From Pseudomonadota bacterium (GTDB taxonomy: Bacteria > Pseudomonadota > Gammaproteobacteria > Pseudomonadales > Moraxellaceae), in contig JAJZBU010000007.1 in the NCBI GenBank assembly GCA_021851865.1, positions 1 through 64,000 of the forward strand: a DNA stretch of 64,000 nt, written 5' to 3'. Position 1 is the first letter of the stretch, and every line of letters begins with the position of its first letter. The notes below the pieces were generated by a model. The model was not told where the DNA came from, did no database searches, and saw nothing but the letters and a program-made list of their open reading frames with translations. Of the stretch, positions 43,285-55,568 are shown piece by piece. The position numbers were made by a program, and so were the translations under genes.

Positions 43285-45054
43285 ATGGCGAATATTCCTG
43301 TCCATACATTTGATGCCGTCATCGTCGGCGGTGGTGGCGCCGGCATGCGCGCTTCCTTGCAATTGGCACAAGCCGGCTTGAAAGTCGCCGTCCTGACCAA
43401 GGTCTTCCCGACACGTTCGCATACGGTGGCGGCGCAAGGTGGTATCGGGGCTTCGCTGGGCAATATGAGTGAAGACAACTGGCACTATCACTTTTTTGAT
43501 ACGGTCAAAGGCTCCGACTGGCTGGGTGATCAGGACGCCATCGAGTTCATGTGTCGTGAGGCGCCCAAGGTCGTCTATGAACTCGAACACATGGGCATGC
43601 CCTTCGATCGCAACGCCGATGGCACGATTTATCAGCGTCCTTTCGGCGGGCACACCAGCAACTATGGTGAAGCGCCGGTGCAACGCGCCTGTGCCGCCGC
43701 CGATCGCACCGGACACGCCCTGCTGCATACCCTGTATCAGAACAATCTGCGCGCCAAGACGCAATTCTTTGTCGAGTGGATCGCTCTCGACCTGATTCGT
43801 AATCAGGCGGGTGAGGTGCTCGGCGTGGTCGCGCTCGATCTCGAGAGCGGTGACACGGCGGTCTTTCAGGCCAAGGCCACCCTCTTCGCGACGGGTGGGG
43901 CCGGCCGTATCTACGCCGCTTCCACCAACGCCTATATCAATACCGGTGATGGCCTGGGTATGGCGGCGCGTGCCGGGATTCCTCTTCAAGACATGGAGTT
44001 CTGGCAGTTCCATCCGACCGGCGTCGCCGGTGCCGGCGTGCTGCTCACCGAAGGTTGTCGTGGTGAAGGCGGCATTCTGCGCAACAAGCAGGGTGAGCGC
44101 TTCATGGAACGCTATGCTCCCAACCTCAAAGATCTGGCGCCGCGCGATTTCGTCTCCCGCTCCATGGATCAGGAGATCAAAGAAGGGCGTGGTTGTGGAC
44201 CGCACGGTGACTATGTGGTGCTCGATCTGACCCACCTCGGCATCGAGACCATCATGAAGCGTTTGCCTTCGGTCTATGAGATCGGCAAGAAGTTTGCCAA
44301 TGTCGATTGCACGCGTGAACCGATCCCCGTGGTGCCGACCATCCATTATCAGATGGGCGGGATTCCCACCAACATGCATGGCCAAGTCGTGGTGCCGGAT
44401 GCATCCGGACAGCCCTCGATCGTGCCGGGCTTCTATGCGATCGGCGAGTGCTCCTGTGTCAGCGTTCATGGTGGCAATCGCTTAGGCACCAACTCCCTGC
44501 TCGACCTCATCGTCTTTGGCAAGGCCGCCGGTGAGCACATCGTCGAGATGGTGCGCAAGTCGCCCTCTGGACATGCGCCGCTGCCGCTCGACGCCATGGA
44601 TCTCACCCGTTCGCGCCTGGCGCGCCTGGATGCCTCGACGCAGGGCGAGTATGCCCAGGACATCGGCAATGACATGCGTCGCGAGATGCAAAGCCATGCC
44701 GGCGTCTTCCGGACGCAGTCGCTGATGGATGAAGGCGTGAAAAAGATCCTCGAGATCGAAAAGCGCGTCGCCAACATCCACCTCAATGACAAGTCCAAGG
44801 TTTTCAATACGGCGCGTATCGAGGCGCTGGAGATTGAAAACCTCATCGAAGTGGCCAAGGCGACGATGATCTCGGCAGCGGCGCGCCAGGAAAGCCGTGG
44901 TGCGCATGCCCATGATGACTTCCCCGAACGCGATGATGTTCACTGGATGAAGCATACGCTGTGGTACAAGGATGGCAATCGTCTGGACTACAAACCGGTT
45001 CAGCTCAAGCCCTTGACGGTGGAGAGTATCCCACCGAAAAAGCGCACGTTCTGA
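43285..45054 (+). CDS. sdhA: Succinate dehydrogenase flavoprotein SdhA
   Basis: Catalytic subunit that oxidises succinate to fumarate with covalently bound FAD. 589 residues. The FAD motif VIVGGGGAGMRASLQLAQAG is at residues ~12-31. The flavinylation segment is TRSHTVAAQGG with its histidine near 46. HPTGVAGAGVLLTEGCRGEGG and the catalytic HxxGG-type region IHYQMGGIPTN follow. It is intact and in the usual sdhCDAB order. Confidence 0.97.
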   Translation: MANIPVHTFDAVIVGGGGAGMRASLQLAQAGLKVAVLTKVFPTRSHTVAAQGGIGASLGNMSEDNWHYHFFDTVKGSDWLGDQDAIEFMCREAPKVVYELEHMGMPFDRNADGTIYQRPFGGHTSNYGEAPVQRACAAADRTGHALLHTLYQNNLRAKTQFFVEWIALDLIRNQAGEVLGVVALDLESGDTAVFQAKATLFATGGAGRIYAASTNAYINTGDGLGMAARAGIPLQDMEFWQFHPTGVAGAGVLLTEGCRGEGGILRNKQGERFMERYAPNLKDLAPRDFVSRSMDQEIKEGRGCGPHGDYVVLDLTHLGIETIMKRLPSVYEIGKKFANVDCTREPIPVVPTIHYQMGGIPTNMHGQVVVPDASGQPSIVPGFYAIGECSCVSVHGGNRLGTNSLLDLIVFGKAAGEHIVEMVRKSPSGHAPLPLDAMDLTRSRLARLDASTQGEYAQDIGNDMRREMQSHAGVFRTQSLMDEGVKKILEIEKRVANIHLNDKSKVFNTARIEALEIENLIEVAKATMISAAARQESRGAHAHDDFPERDDVHWMKHTLWYKDGNRLDYKPVQLKPLTVESIPPKKRTF

Positions 45055-45074
45055 TCACAGCGAGGACCGTATTG

Positions 45075-45782
45075 ATGAGCACTCAACGCATTTTTGAAAT
45101 CTATCGCTACAACCCGGATACCGATGAAGCGCCGTACATGCAGCGCTACGAGATCGAACTGAGCGGCAAGGAGCGCATGCTCCTGGACGCATTGATCGCC
45201 TTGAAGAAGGTCGATGAGAGTTTGAGTTTCCGTCGCTCCTGTCGTGAGGGCATCTGTGGCTCCGATGGCGTGAACGTCAATGGTAAGAATGGCCTCGCCT
45301 GTTTGATGAATATGCAGGATCTGCCGAAGACCATCGTCATCCGCCCCTTGCCGGGACTGCCGATCATTCGCGATCTGGTGGTGGACATGAACATGTTCTA
45401 CCAGCAGTATGAGAAAGTTCAGCCTTATCTGCTCAATGATCAGCCGCCACCACCGCGTGAGCGCCTGCAGGCCCCCGAAGACCGTGAGAAGCTCGACGGT
45501 CTTTATGAGTGCATACTCTGCGCCTGCTGTTCGACGAGTTGCCCTTCATTCTGGTGGAACCCGGAGAAGTTTCTCGGCCCTTCCGCTTTGATCCAGGCTT
45601 ACCGTTTTCTGGCGGACAGTCGCGATACCAAGACGGCGGAGCGACTCGCCCAGCTTGACGATCCGTTCAGCGTTTTCCGTTGCCGAGGCATCATGAATTG
45701 CGTCAGTGTCTGCCCGAAGGGACTCAACCCGACGAAGGCGATTGGCCATATTCGTACGATGTTGTTATCGCAGGGAGCGTAA
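45075..45782 (+). CDS. sdhB: Succinate dehydrogenase iron-sulfur subunit SdhB
   Basis: Carries electrons from FAD to ubiquinone through three iron-sulfur clusters. 235 residues. The [2Fe-2S] ligands are in SCREGICGSDGVNVNG and NGLACL. The [4Fe-4S] and [3Fe-4S] ligands are in CILCACCSTSCPSFWW and CRGIMNCVSVCPKGLNP. The ATG at 45075 (MSTQRIFEIYRYNP) is chosen over an upstream frame overlapping sdhA. A 235-base gap separates it from sucA. Confidence 0.97.
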   Translation: MSTQRIFEIYRYNPDTDEAPYMQRYEIELSGKERMLLDALIALKKVDESLSFRRSCREGICGSDGVNVNGKNGLACLMNMQDLPKTIVIRPLPGLPIIRDLVVDMNMFYQQYEKVQPYLLNDQPPPPRERLQAPEDREKLDGLYECILCACCSTSCPSFWWNPEKFLGPSALIQAYRFLADSRDTKTAERLAQLDDPFSVFRCRGIMNCVSVCPKGLNPTKAIGHIRTMLLSQGA

Positions 45783-46017
45783 TTCGCTATCGTCAGCTAG
45801 CATGAACTTGCTTTGGGCATCTTGACCGGTGCCCGTGTCGTCGCTGGCCGGCATGCCCGACCGGCAAGAGGTGACTCTCGGGGCCTATCGTCCTGAGGGT
45901 AGAGGACGTCCTGGCTTACAAGGCTGGGATGAATGATGCGATACGAGCGAGAGAATGTCGACCGCCCTGAGTGGCCCTGGGTCGTGGGGGTTCGCATCTC
46001 TGCTAGGGATGACATTC

Positions 46018-48846
46018 ATGCAAAAGAGCCTAATGCAAAAGCTCCTGGAGTCTTCGCAACTGTCGGCTGAGAACGCCGCTTATGTCGAAGCTCTTTATGA
46101 GGAGTATTTGGTGGCCCCATCCTCGGTGGCTGAGGATTGGCGGGCTTATTTCGATAAATTGCCGCGTGTCAGCGGAGTTCTGCGAGAGACGCCGCACGCG
46201 GCGGTGCGCGAGCAGTTCATCCATCTGGCGCGCAATGCCGGGCGATCGCAGCCTTTGCCGGCCTCGTCGGTGAGTACCCAGCACGAACGTCGCCAGGTGG
46301 CGGTGCTGCAGCTCATCGCTGCCTACCGTAATCGTGGGCATCAGAAGGCTCAGCTCGATCCTCTCGGTCTGATGGTGCGCGCGCCGGTGCCCGACCTCGA
46401 GTTGTCGCATCATGGCCTGACGCCGGCTGATCTCGATACAGTCTTTCAGACCGGCAATCTGCGCATCGGCAAGGATGAGTGCAGCCTGCGCGAAATGGTC
46501 GTCGCCATGGAGTCCATCTACTGTAAGTCGGTGGGCGCCGAATACATGCACATCGTCGACACCACGGAGCGAGCCTGGTTGCAGCAGCGCCTGGAATCGG
46601 TGCGCGGCACGCCCTCGATTTCGCGCGAAGGCAAGCTGCATATCCTCGAGCGCCTGACGGCGGCGGAGGGTCTGGAAAAATATCTCGGTTCGCGTTTTTC
46701 CGGTGCCAAGCGTTTTGGTCTTGAAGGTGGCGAAAGTCTGATCGCCATCGTCGACGAGATCATCCAGCGAGCGGGCACGATGGCGACCAAGGAGATCGTC
46801 CTCGGCATGGCGCATCGCGGTCGTCTCAATGTTCTCGTCAATACCCTGGGTAAGAATCCGGGAGATCTTTTTGATGAGTTTGAAGGCAAGATGCAGGTCA
46901 AGACCGGCTCCGGCGACGTCAAATACCATCAAGGCTACTCCTCGAATGTGATGACGGCGGGTGGCGAGATCCATCTGGCCATGGCCTTCAATCCTTCGCA
47001 TCTGGAGATCGTCTCTCCGGTCGTTGAAGGCTCGGTGCGGGCGCGTCAGGATCGTCGCGGCGATGATCAGGGACGCTTGGTCCTGCCCCTGCTGATCCAC
47101 GGTGACGCAGCCTTCGCAGGCCAAGGCGTCGTCATGGAAACTTTCCAGATGTCGCAGACGCGTGCCTATCGTACCGGCGGCACGGTGCACGTCATCGTCA
47201 ACAACCAGGTCGGTTTTACCACCGATCGGCGTGATGATGCGCGTTCGACTGAATACTGCACGGACATCGCCAAGATGGTGCAGGCGCCCATCTTTCACGT
47301 CAATGCCGATGATCCCGAGGCGGTGGTCTTCGTCACGCAGCTGGCGCTCGATTTCCGCATGGAGTTCAAGAAAGACGTCGTCATCGATCTCTTCTGCTAC
47401 CGCCGGCGTGGACACAATGAGGCCGATGAGCCGAGTGGCACGCAGCCGTTGATGTACCAGATCATCAGCAAACTGCCGACGACGCGCCAGATCTATGCCG
47501 AGCGGCTCATCGCCGAGGGTGTCCTGGATGGAGCTCAGGCTGAGGCTATGGTCGAGGATTATCGGCGCGCCCTGGACTCGGGTGAGCACGTCGTCAAATC
47601 CCTGGTCAGAGCGCCGAACAAGAGCTTGTTCGTCGACTGGACTCCCTATATCGGCCACGCTGTCGTCGATGACTGGGCGACCGGCGTCGAAGTGCGCGCT
47701 CTGCAGGATCTTGGGCAACGCATGGATCAGATGCCGCAGGGACTGGTGTTGCAGCGGCAGGTGCAAAAAGTGGTCGAAGATCGCAGCAAGATGTTCGCCG
47801 GTTCGATGGAGCTCAACTGGGGTGCAGCCGAGAATCTCGCTTACGCCAGCTTGCTCGATCAAGGCATCATGGTGCGCCTCACCGGTCAGGACGTCGGACG
47901 CGGCACTTTCTCGCATCGTCATGCCGTGCTGCACAGCCAAAAAGATGGAGAACTGCACGTCCCCTTGCAGCATCTGGGTGAGAAACAGGGGCCGTTCGCC
48001 ATTTACGATTCGCTGTTGTCGGAAGAGGCGGTGCTGGCCTTTGAGTATGGCTATGCCACGACGACACCACAGGCCCTCGTCATCTGGGAAGCGCAGTTTG
48101 GTGACTTCGCCAATGGCGCGCAGGTGGTGATCGATCAGTTCATCTCTTCAGGCGAGACCAAGTGGGAGCGTCTGTGCGGCCTCGTCATGCTCCTGCCGCA
48201 CGGCTTTGAAGGTCAGGGGCCTGAGCATTCTTCGGCGCGCCTGGAGCGTTATCTGCAGTTGTGCGCCGAGCAGAACATGCAGGTGTGCACGCCGACGACG
48301 CCGGCACAGATCTTCCATCTGTTACGTCGGCAGGCGGTGCGCCCCCTGCGCAAACCTTTGATCGTGATGTCGCCGAAGAGCTTGCTGCGTCATCGTCTGG
48401 CGGTGTCGCAGCTCGATGAACTGGCGCAGGGTCGCTTCCAGACCGTCATCGGTGAGCAGGAACTGGATCCGGCGAAGGTGAGCCGCATCGTTCTCTGCGG
48501 TGGCAAGGTCTACTACGACCTGCTCGAGAAGCGACGTGAACTGAACGAAACGCGCACGGCTCTGGTGCGCATCGAACAGCTCTATCCTTTCCCGGAACAG
48601 GCTCTGGCGGATGCACTGGCGCCTTTCGTCGCCGCCGACAGCGTCGTCTGGTGTCAGGAAGAGCCGCAGAATCAGGGTGCCTGGTACTGCTCGCAGCATC
48701 ATATTCATCATGTCGTCAAGCAATGGCGAGCGGATCTACGCACCGGCTTTGTCGGTCGTCCGCCGGCGGCAGCGCCGGCTTGTGGTTCGCCTTATCTGCA
48801 TGCCCAACAGCAGGCCGATCTGGTTATGGAAGCCTTGCAGGCCTGA
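46018..48846 (+). CDS. sucA: 2-oxoglutarate dehydrogenase E1 SucA
   Basis: Thiamine-diphosphate-dependent E1 that decarboxylates 2-oxoglutarate and passes succinyl groups to the SucB lipoyl arm. 942 residues. The N-terminal E2-binding segment (YVEALYEEYLVAPSSVAEDWRAYF) and TPP-binding segments GMAHRGRLNVLVN (near 266-278), GDAAFAGQG and the NNQVGFTT loop are present. AGGGA 8 bases upstream supports the ATG at 46018; an ATG three codons upstream is too near that site. The 5' leader after sdhB is 235 bases long. Confidence 0.96.
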   Translation: MQKSLMQKLLESSQLSAENAAYVEALYEEYLVAPSSVAEDWRAYFDKLPRVSGVLRETPHAAVREQFIHLARNAGRSQPLPASSVSTQHERRQVAVLQLIAAYRNRGHQKAQLDPLGLMVRAPVPDLELSHHGLTPADLDTVFQTGNLRIGKDECSLREMVVAMESIYCKSVGAEYMHIVDTTERAWLQQRLESVRGTPSISREGKLHILERLTAAEGLEKYLGSRFSGAKRFGLEGGESLIAIVDEIIQRAGTMATKEIVLGMAHRGRLNVLVNTLGKNPGDLFDEFEGKMQVKTGSGDVKYHQGYSSNVMTAGGEIHLAMAFNPSHLEIVSPVVEGSVRARQDRRGDDQGRLVLPLLIHGDAAFAGQGVVMETFQMSQTRAYRTGGTVHVIVNNQVGFTTDRRDDARSTEYCTDIAKMVQAPIFHVNADDPEAVVFVTQLALDFRMEFKKDVVIDLFCYRRRGHNEADEPSGTQPLMYQIISKLPTTRQIYAERLIAEGVLDGAQAEAMVEDYRRALDSGEHVVKSLVRAPNKSLFVDWTPYIGHAVVDDWATGVEVRALQDLGQRMDQMPQGLVLQRQVQKVVEDRSKMFAGSMELNWGAAENLAYASLLDQGIMVRLTGQDVGRGTFSHRHAVLHSQKDGELHVPLQHLGEKQGPFAIYDSLLSEEAVLAFEYGYATTTPQALVIWEAQFGDFANGAQVVIDQFISSGETKWERLCGLVMLLPHGFEGQGPEHSSARLERYLQLCAEQNMQVCTPTTPAQIFHLLRRQAVRPLRKPLIVMSPKSLLRHRLAVSQLDELAQGRFQTVIGEQELDPAKVSRIVLCGGKVYYDLLEKRRELNETRTALVRIEQLYPFPEQALADALAPFVAADSVVWCQEEPQNQGAWYCSQHHIHHVVKQWRADLRTGFVGRPPAAAPACGSPYLHAQQQADLVMEALQA

Positions 48847-48875
48847 TGTCAACGTATTGAAGAGGAATCATCGAG

Positions 48876-51532
<2,657 letters not shown>

Positions 51533-51654
51533 GACGGTGGGCGAGGTGCTGATCCAGCATCGATCGCGCATCGGGGAGTGCGGCGGAGCATCTCGGTCGT
51601 CGCGCATGAGCAGTGCAGTGATCCTGCATTCCATAAAGTGACCAAGGTAGACGA

Positions 51655-52824
51655 ATGAACCTTCATGAGTATCAGGGCAAACAATTGTTTGCCGAGTATG
51701 GGTTGCCCGTATCGAAAGGCTATGCCGCCAAGTCGCCGGCAGAGGCGCGCGAAGCGGCCCTCAAGATCGGTGGCGAGCGCTGGGTGGTGAAAGCGCAGGT
51801 GCACGCGGGTGGGCGTGGCAAGGCTGGCGGTGTCAAGCTGGTCTCTTCGCTCGAAGAAGTCGAGGCTTTTGCACAGAGCAAGCTCGGGACACGCTTGGTC
51901 ACCTATCAAACGGATGCCCAGGGGCAGCCGGTCACGAGCATACTCGTCGAATCTTTGACCGACATCGCCAAGGAACTCTACCTCGGCGCCGTCGTCGATC
52001 GCGCCTCGCGTAAGGTGGTCTTCATGGCTTCCACCGAAGGTGGTGTCGAGATCGAAAAAGTGGCCGAACAGACGCCGGAGAAGATCTTCAAGGCGACGAT
52101 CGATCCACTCCTCGGAGCCCAGGCTTTCCAGGGTCGTGATCTGGCTTATCAGCTGGGTCTGAACGCCAGCCAGGTGAAGGAATTCGTCAACATCTTCCTA
52201 GGCCTGAGCAAGATGTTCGATGATCTCGATCTGGCTTTGCTCGAGATCAATCCCCTGGTCATCACCCAGGCCGGGCATTTGCACTGCCTCGATGCCAAAG
52301 TCGTGATCGACTCCAATGCCCTGTATCGTCATCCGCGCCTCAAGGCCATGGATGACCCCAGCCAGATCGATGAGCGTGAGCGTCGTGCGGCGGAGTGGGA
52401 GCTGAACTACGTCGCTCTCGAGGGCAACATCGGTTGCATGGTCAATGGCGCTGGTTTGGCTATGGCGACCATGGACATCATCAAGCTCAAGGGCGGTCAG
52501 CCGGCCAACTTCCTCGATGTCGGTGGCGGCGCGACGCGTGAGCGAGTGACGGAGGCCTTCAAGATCATCCTGTCGGATCATCATGTGCAAGGTGTTCTGG
52601 TCAACATTTTCGGCGGCATCGTGCGCTGTGACATGATCGCCCAGGGCATCATCGAAGCGGTCAAAGACATCGGCGTCAAGGTGCCGGTGGTCGTGCGTCT
52701 CGAAGGCAATAATGCCGAACTCGGTGCGCAGGTATTGCGGCAGTCGGGTCTCAATATCATTCCCGCTGCTTCTTTGAATGAGGCGGGCGCGGCGATCGTC
52801 AAGGCAGTGGGGGCAACAGCATGA
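51655..52824 (+). CDS. sucC: Succinyl-CoA synthetase beta subunit SucC
   Basis: Nucleotide-binding subunit of the enzyme converting succinyl-CoA to succinate with formation of ATP or GTP. 389 residues. The ATP-grasp fold starts [18 protein letters not shown] and has [18 protein letters not shown]. The C-terminal domain carries [16 protein letters not shown]. It overlaps sucD by 4 bases. A 122-base gap follows lpd. Confidence 0.97.
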   Translation: MNLHEYQGKQLFAEYGLPVSKGYAAKSPAEAREAALKIGGERWVVKAQVHAGGRGKAGGVKLVSSLEEVEAFAQSKLGTRLVTYQTDAQGQPVTSILVESLTDIAKELYLGAVVDRASRKVVFMASTEGGVEIEKVAEQTPEKIFKATIDPLLGAQAFQGRDLAYQLGLNASQVKEFVNIFLGLSKMFDDLDLALLEINPLVITQAGHLHCLDAKVVIDSNALYRHPRLKAMDDPSQIDERERRAAEWELNYVALEGNIGCMVNGAGLAMATMDIIKLKGGQPANFLDVGGGATRERVTEAFKIILSDHHVQGVLVNIFGGIVRCDMIAQGIIEAVKDIGVKVPVVVRLEGNNAELGAQVLRQSGLNIIPAASLNEAGAAIVKAVGATA

Positions 52825-53699
52825 GCGTACTGATCAATCGCGATACCAAGGTCATCTGCCAGGGTATCACCGGCTCGCAGGGGAGTTTTCATACCGAGCA
52901 GGCTCTCGCCTATGGTACGCAAATGGTGGGTGGAGTGACGCCAGGCAAGGGTGGTAGTACCCATTTGGGGCTGCCGGTCTTCAATACGGTCAAAGAAGCG
53001 GTGGCGGCCACGGCGGCCGACGCCAGCGTCATCTATGTGCCGGCTCCCCTGTGCAAAGATGCCATCATCGAAGCTATGGATGCGGGCATCAAGTTGATCG
53101 TCTGCATCACCGAGGGCGTGCCGACGCTGGACATGCTCTACGTCAAAGAAGCCATTCTGCAGCGCGGTGATGTGCGTCTGATCGGCCCGAACTGCCCAGG
53201 CGTCATCACGCCGGGACAGTGCAAGATCGGGATCATGCCGGGACACATCCACCAGCCGGGTAAGGTCGGCATCGTCTCGCGCTCTGGCACCTTGACCTAT
53301 GAAGCGGTCAAGCAGACCACCGATCTCGGCTTCGGCCAATCGACCTGCATCGGCATCGGTGGTGATCCCATTCCCGGGACCACTTTCATCGATGCGCTGC
53401 GCCTCTTCCAGGACGACCCACAAACCGAGGCGATCATCATGGTCGGCGAAATTGGTGGTTCGGCGGAAGAAGAAGCTGCGGCCTTCATCAAGGCGCACGT
53501 GCGCAAGCCGGTGGTGTCCTACATCGCCGGGGTGACGGCACCGGCGGGCAAGCGTATGGGACACGCTGGCGCCATCATCTCGGGTGGGCATGGTACGGCT
53601 GCCGAGAAGTTTGCTGCACTTGAAGCGGCGGGCGTGCGCACCGTGCGTAATCCTGCCGAGATGGGCAAAGCTCTGGCCGAATTGACGGGCTGGCGCTGA
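52821..53699 (+). CDS. sucD: Succinyl-CoA synthetase alpha subunit SucD
   Basis: CoA-binding subunit that carries the phosphohistidine intermediate. 292 residues. The CoA-binding Rossmann region is [20 protein letters not shown] near residues 12-31. The phosphorylated histidine lies in [17 protein letters not shown] near residue 249. The start overlaps sucC. A strong hairpin 7 bases after the stop ends the TCA block. Confidence 0.97.
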   Translation: MSVLINRDTKVICQGITGSQGSFHTEQALAYGTQMVGGVTPGKGGSTHLGLPVFNTVKEAVAATAADASVIYVPAPLCKDAIIEAMDAGIKLIVCITEGVPTLDMLYVKEAILQRGDVRLIGPNCPGVITPGQCKIGIMPGHIHQPGKVGIVSRSGTLTYEAVKQTTDLGFGQSTCIGIGGDPIPGTTFIDALRLFQDDPQTEAIIMVGEIGGSAEEEAAAFIKAHVRKPVVSYIAGVTAPAGKRMGHAGAIISGGHGTAAEKFAALEAAGVRTVRNPAEMGKALAELTGWR

Positions 53700-53705
53700 G
53701 TCTGC

Positions 53706-53736
53706 GGGCCTCGGCGCCATCGCGTCGCTGAGGCCC
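53706..53736 (+). terminator. 11-bp hairpin after sucD
   Basis: GGGCCTCGGCG pairs with CGCTGAGGCCC (one G-U pair) around a 9-base loop, 7 bases after sucD. A pyrimidine-rich but not U-rich stretch follows. It is the likely end of the sdh-suc transcript. Confidence 0.6.
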
Positions 53737-53767
53737 TCATCCCTCGATCGGGTGGCTGGATATTGCT

Positions 53768-53786
53768 AATGATATTGTTTATCATT
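53768..53786 (+). promoter_or_regulatory. Fur-box-like site upstream of the DUF2788 gene
   Basis: AATGATATTGTTTATCATT matches the 19-base Fur-type sequence AATGATAATCATTATCATT at 16 positions; its seven-base outer arms are perfectly complementary. It is 32 bases before the DUF2788 start. Iron repression is likely but the promoter elements around it are not clear. Confidence 0.65.
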
Positions 53787-53818
53787 GCGATCATCGTTGT
53801 CCATCTGGAGGGATGCTC

Positions 53819-54019
53819 ATGTTGACCGAACAAAATCTCACCTGGATCGGCACGCATCTTCTGATGCCGGGCTTGGTGTTGTTCATGCTGTTCATCGTTG
53901 GCGATCTCGCCTATCGCGCCAAAGCCGGGCGTTTCGGGACCTTGGTGCTGTTCGGCGCCCTCGGCATGGGCATGTTGGGCTTTGTCATCAAGTGGGTCCT
54001 CTCCCGCTACCTGGTCTGA
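53819..54019 (+). CDS. DUF2788 small inner-membrane protein
   Basis: 66-residue protein with two membrane segments (about 12-30 and 42-60) and a short positive loop AYRAKAGRFGTLV between them, the DUF2788 pattern. Its function is unknown. The start at 53819 has GGAGGG 6 bases upstream; an ATG two codons earlier abuts that site. A Fur-like box lies just upstream, and it is followed by a convergent GGDEF gene. Iron-linked expression is inferred. Confidence 0.85.
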   Translation: MLTEQNLTWIGTHLLMPGLVLFMLFIVGDLAYRAKAGRFGTLVLFGALGMGMLGFVIKWVLSRYLV

Positions 54020-54026
54020 GGCATGA

Positions 54027-55517
54027 TCAAGGACGGGTGATGTGGATGCCGCCGCGACCGTCGTTTTTAGCATGATACATGGCGGTATTCCCTTCCGTGA
54101 TGAGCAAGTCGACGCCGCTGTGCGTATGCGCGCCGATGATGACGATGCCCATGCTGATGCGCAGACGTGACGGACGACCGGCGATGCGCGTTGGCTGATC
54201 GAGCTGGCGGATGATCTTGTCGGCGATACGGCGGGCGTCGGCCTCAGGTTGCTCCAAAGCTTCGAGGATGATGGCGAATTCATCGCCGTCGATGCGCGCG
54301 GCGAAGTCGGTGGCGCGTATGCTGGCGTGGAGGACGCGCGCCAGATGCTGCAGGACCTGATCACCGTACTCCATGCCGAAACTCTCGTTCAGCATGCGCA
54401 TGCCGTCGACCCCGAGATAGAGCAGGGCCATGCCGCGACCGCTGCGTGAGCGGCGCGACATGGCGGCGCGCAAGCTCTGCATGAAACTGTGCCGATGCGG
54501 CAGCGCTGTCAATGCATCGTGCGTTGTTTCGAGGGCGTGTGTATTGTCCTGACGGCGATGCTCACTGATGTCGTGGGCGATGAGATAGATGCCGCAGACG
54601 CGGCCTTCTCTTGGCCAGGGAAGAACCTGGAACTCGACGCGTTTCTCGCCCTGATGTGTCGGCAGGTCCGCCTCAACGCGCGCACTCTCACCGCGTTGGG
54701 CGCCCCGCAGCGGAGCTTGCAGGCGAGCTAGGGTGATCTCGTCCAGTACTTCCTCCAGGGCTTGCCCGACCAAGGCCTGACTTGGGATTTTGAACCAGAG
54801 ATGATGCAGCTGATTGCCGAAGAGATAGCGGTAATCGGTGTCCAGGACCGCCACCAAGCTGGGCAGATGGTCGATCAGGAGGTGCAGATGGCCTTCATGG
54901 ATGCGCGCCTGCTCCTGCCAATGCCGCAAGGCACGCGGATCTTCGAGAAAGAGTGCGCGCACCGCCGACGACAGCGTCGGGTGGGGGACGAGATAAGCGG
55001 TCAGCTGAAAAGACTGGCCATCGCCGCTGCAAACCTCCAGCGCCTGTGCCGCCGTGGTATCGGCGCAGTGCGCCAGACCCGGCAGCATGACTTTGGCAGG
55101 TAAGCTGCAAAGTTCCGCGCGAGTGCTCTGTAGCAGCCTGGCGGCGGCCGCGTTGGCGGCGAGAATGCGTTCACGCTGAATATCGATCAGCAACAAGGCC
55201 TGTGGGCTGTGCTCACACAGGGCTGGCAGATGCGGAGATGGCCATTGTTGCAGCCAGGCGGCGAGCAGGCTGCACAGCAGAGGCAAGGTGGCTGCGTTCT
55301 CGTCGCTGGCGTGCAGTAAGTGAAAGCCGGTGCCGGACAGTGGCGTGGCGATCAGGCTGCTGGTGGCGGTGAAGTTGGGATGGGCGCACAGTCGCTGCGT
55401 TGCACCGGTGGTGTCGATGGAGACGAGCGCCCAGGGAGAGCGCAACAAGGGCTGAATCAGGGTGACGAGGTGGTTGAGGGTCGCATCGTCGGGCTGGGTC
55501 AAAGGGGCATCCTGCAC
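54027..55517 (-). CDS. PAS-GGDEF protein (diguanylate cyclase-like)
   Basis: 496-residue cytoplasmic signalling protein. A GAF-like or unassigned N-terminal part (1-95) is followed by two PAS domains (about 98-200 and 215-320) and a GGDEF domain (about 330-495). The active-site motif is DGDEF (Asp410-Phe414) rather than GGDEF. The usual DxDxFKxINDxxGHxxGD region reads GVDGMRMLNESFGMEYGD, so a histidine is replaced. It may be a weak or inactive cyclase or a c-di-GMP/GTP sensor. No EAL domain is fused. No membrane segments are seen. Confidence 0.82.
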   Translation of the reverse strand: MQDAPLTQPDDATLNHLVTLIQPLLRSPWALVSIDTTGATQRLCAHPNFTATSSLIATPLSGTGFHLLHASDENAATLPLLCSLLAAWLQQWPSPHLPALCEHSPQALLLIDIQRERILAANAAAARLLQSTRAELCSLPAKVMLPGLAHCADTTAAQALEVCSGDGQSFQLTAYLVPHPTLSSAVRALFLEDPRALRHWQEQARIHEGHLHLLIDHLPSLVAVLDTDYRYLFGNQLHHLWFKIPSQALVGQALEEVLDEITLARLQAPLRGAQRGESARVEADLPTHQGEKRVEFQVLPWPREGRVCGIYLIAHDISEHRRQDNTHALETTHDALTALPHRHSFMQSLRAAMSRRSRSGRGMALLYLGVDGMRMLNESFGMEYGDQVLQHLARVLHASIRATDFAARIDGDEFAIILEALEQPEADARRIADKIIRQLDQPTRIAGRPSRLRISMGIVIIGAHTHSGVDLLITEGNTAMYHAKNDGRGGIHITRP

Positions 55518-55568
55518 GCCATCGTCTCCTGATTACCGTGGGTCGGTCACTGCCCCAACTATAGTCGC

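Noticed and set aside
42778-44469. 563-codon open frame antisense to sdhCDA
   Set aside because: It covers sdhC, sdhD and sdhA, which are all intact, and its His/Arg/Asp-rich product looks like a mirror of normal codon usage.
46030-47973. 647-codon open frame antisense to sucA
   Set aside because: The plus strand there encodes a complete SucA with all E1 motifs. Long antisense frames are expected in GC-rich DNA, and this one has no family resemblance.
53763-53785. A sigma70 promoter overlapping the Fur-like box
   Set aside because: TTGCTA and TATCAT are only 11 bases apart, too close to form a promoter.
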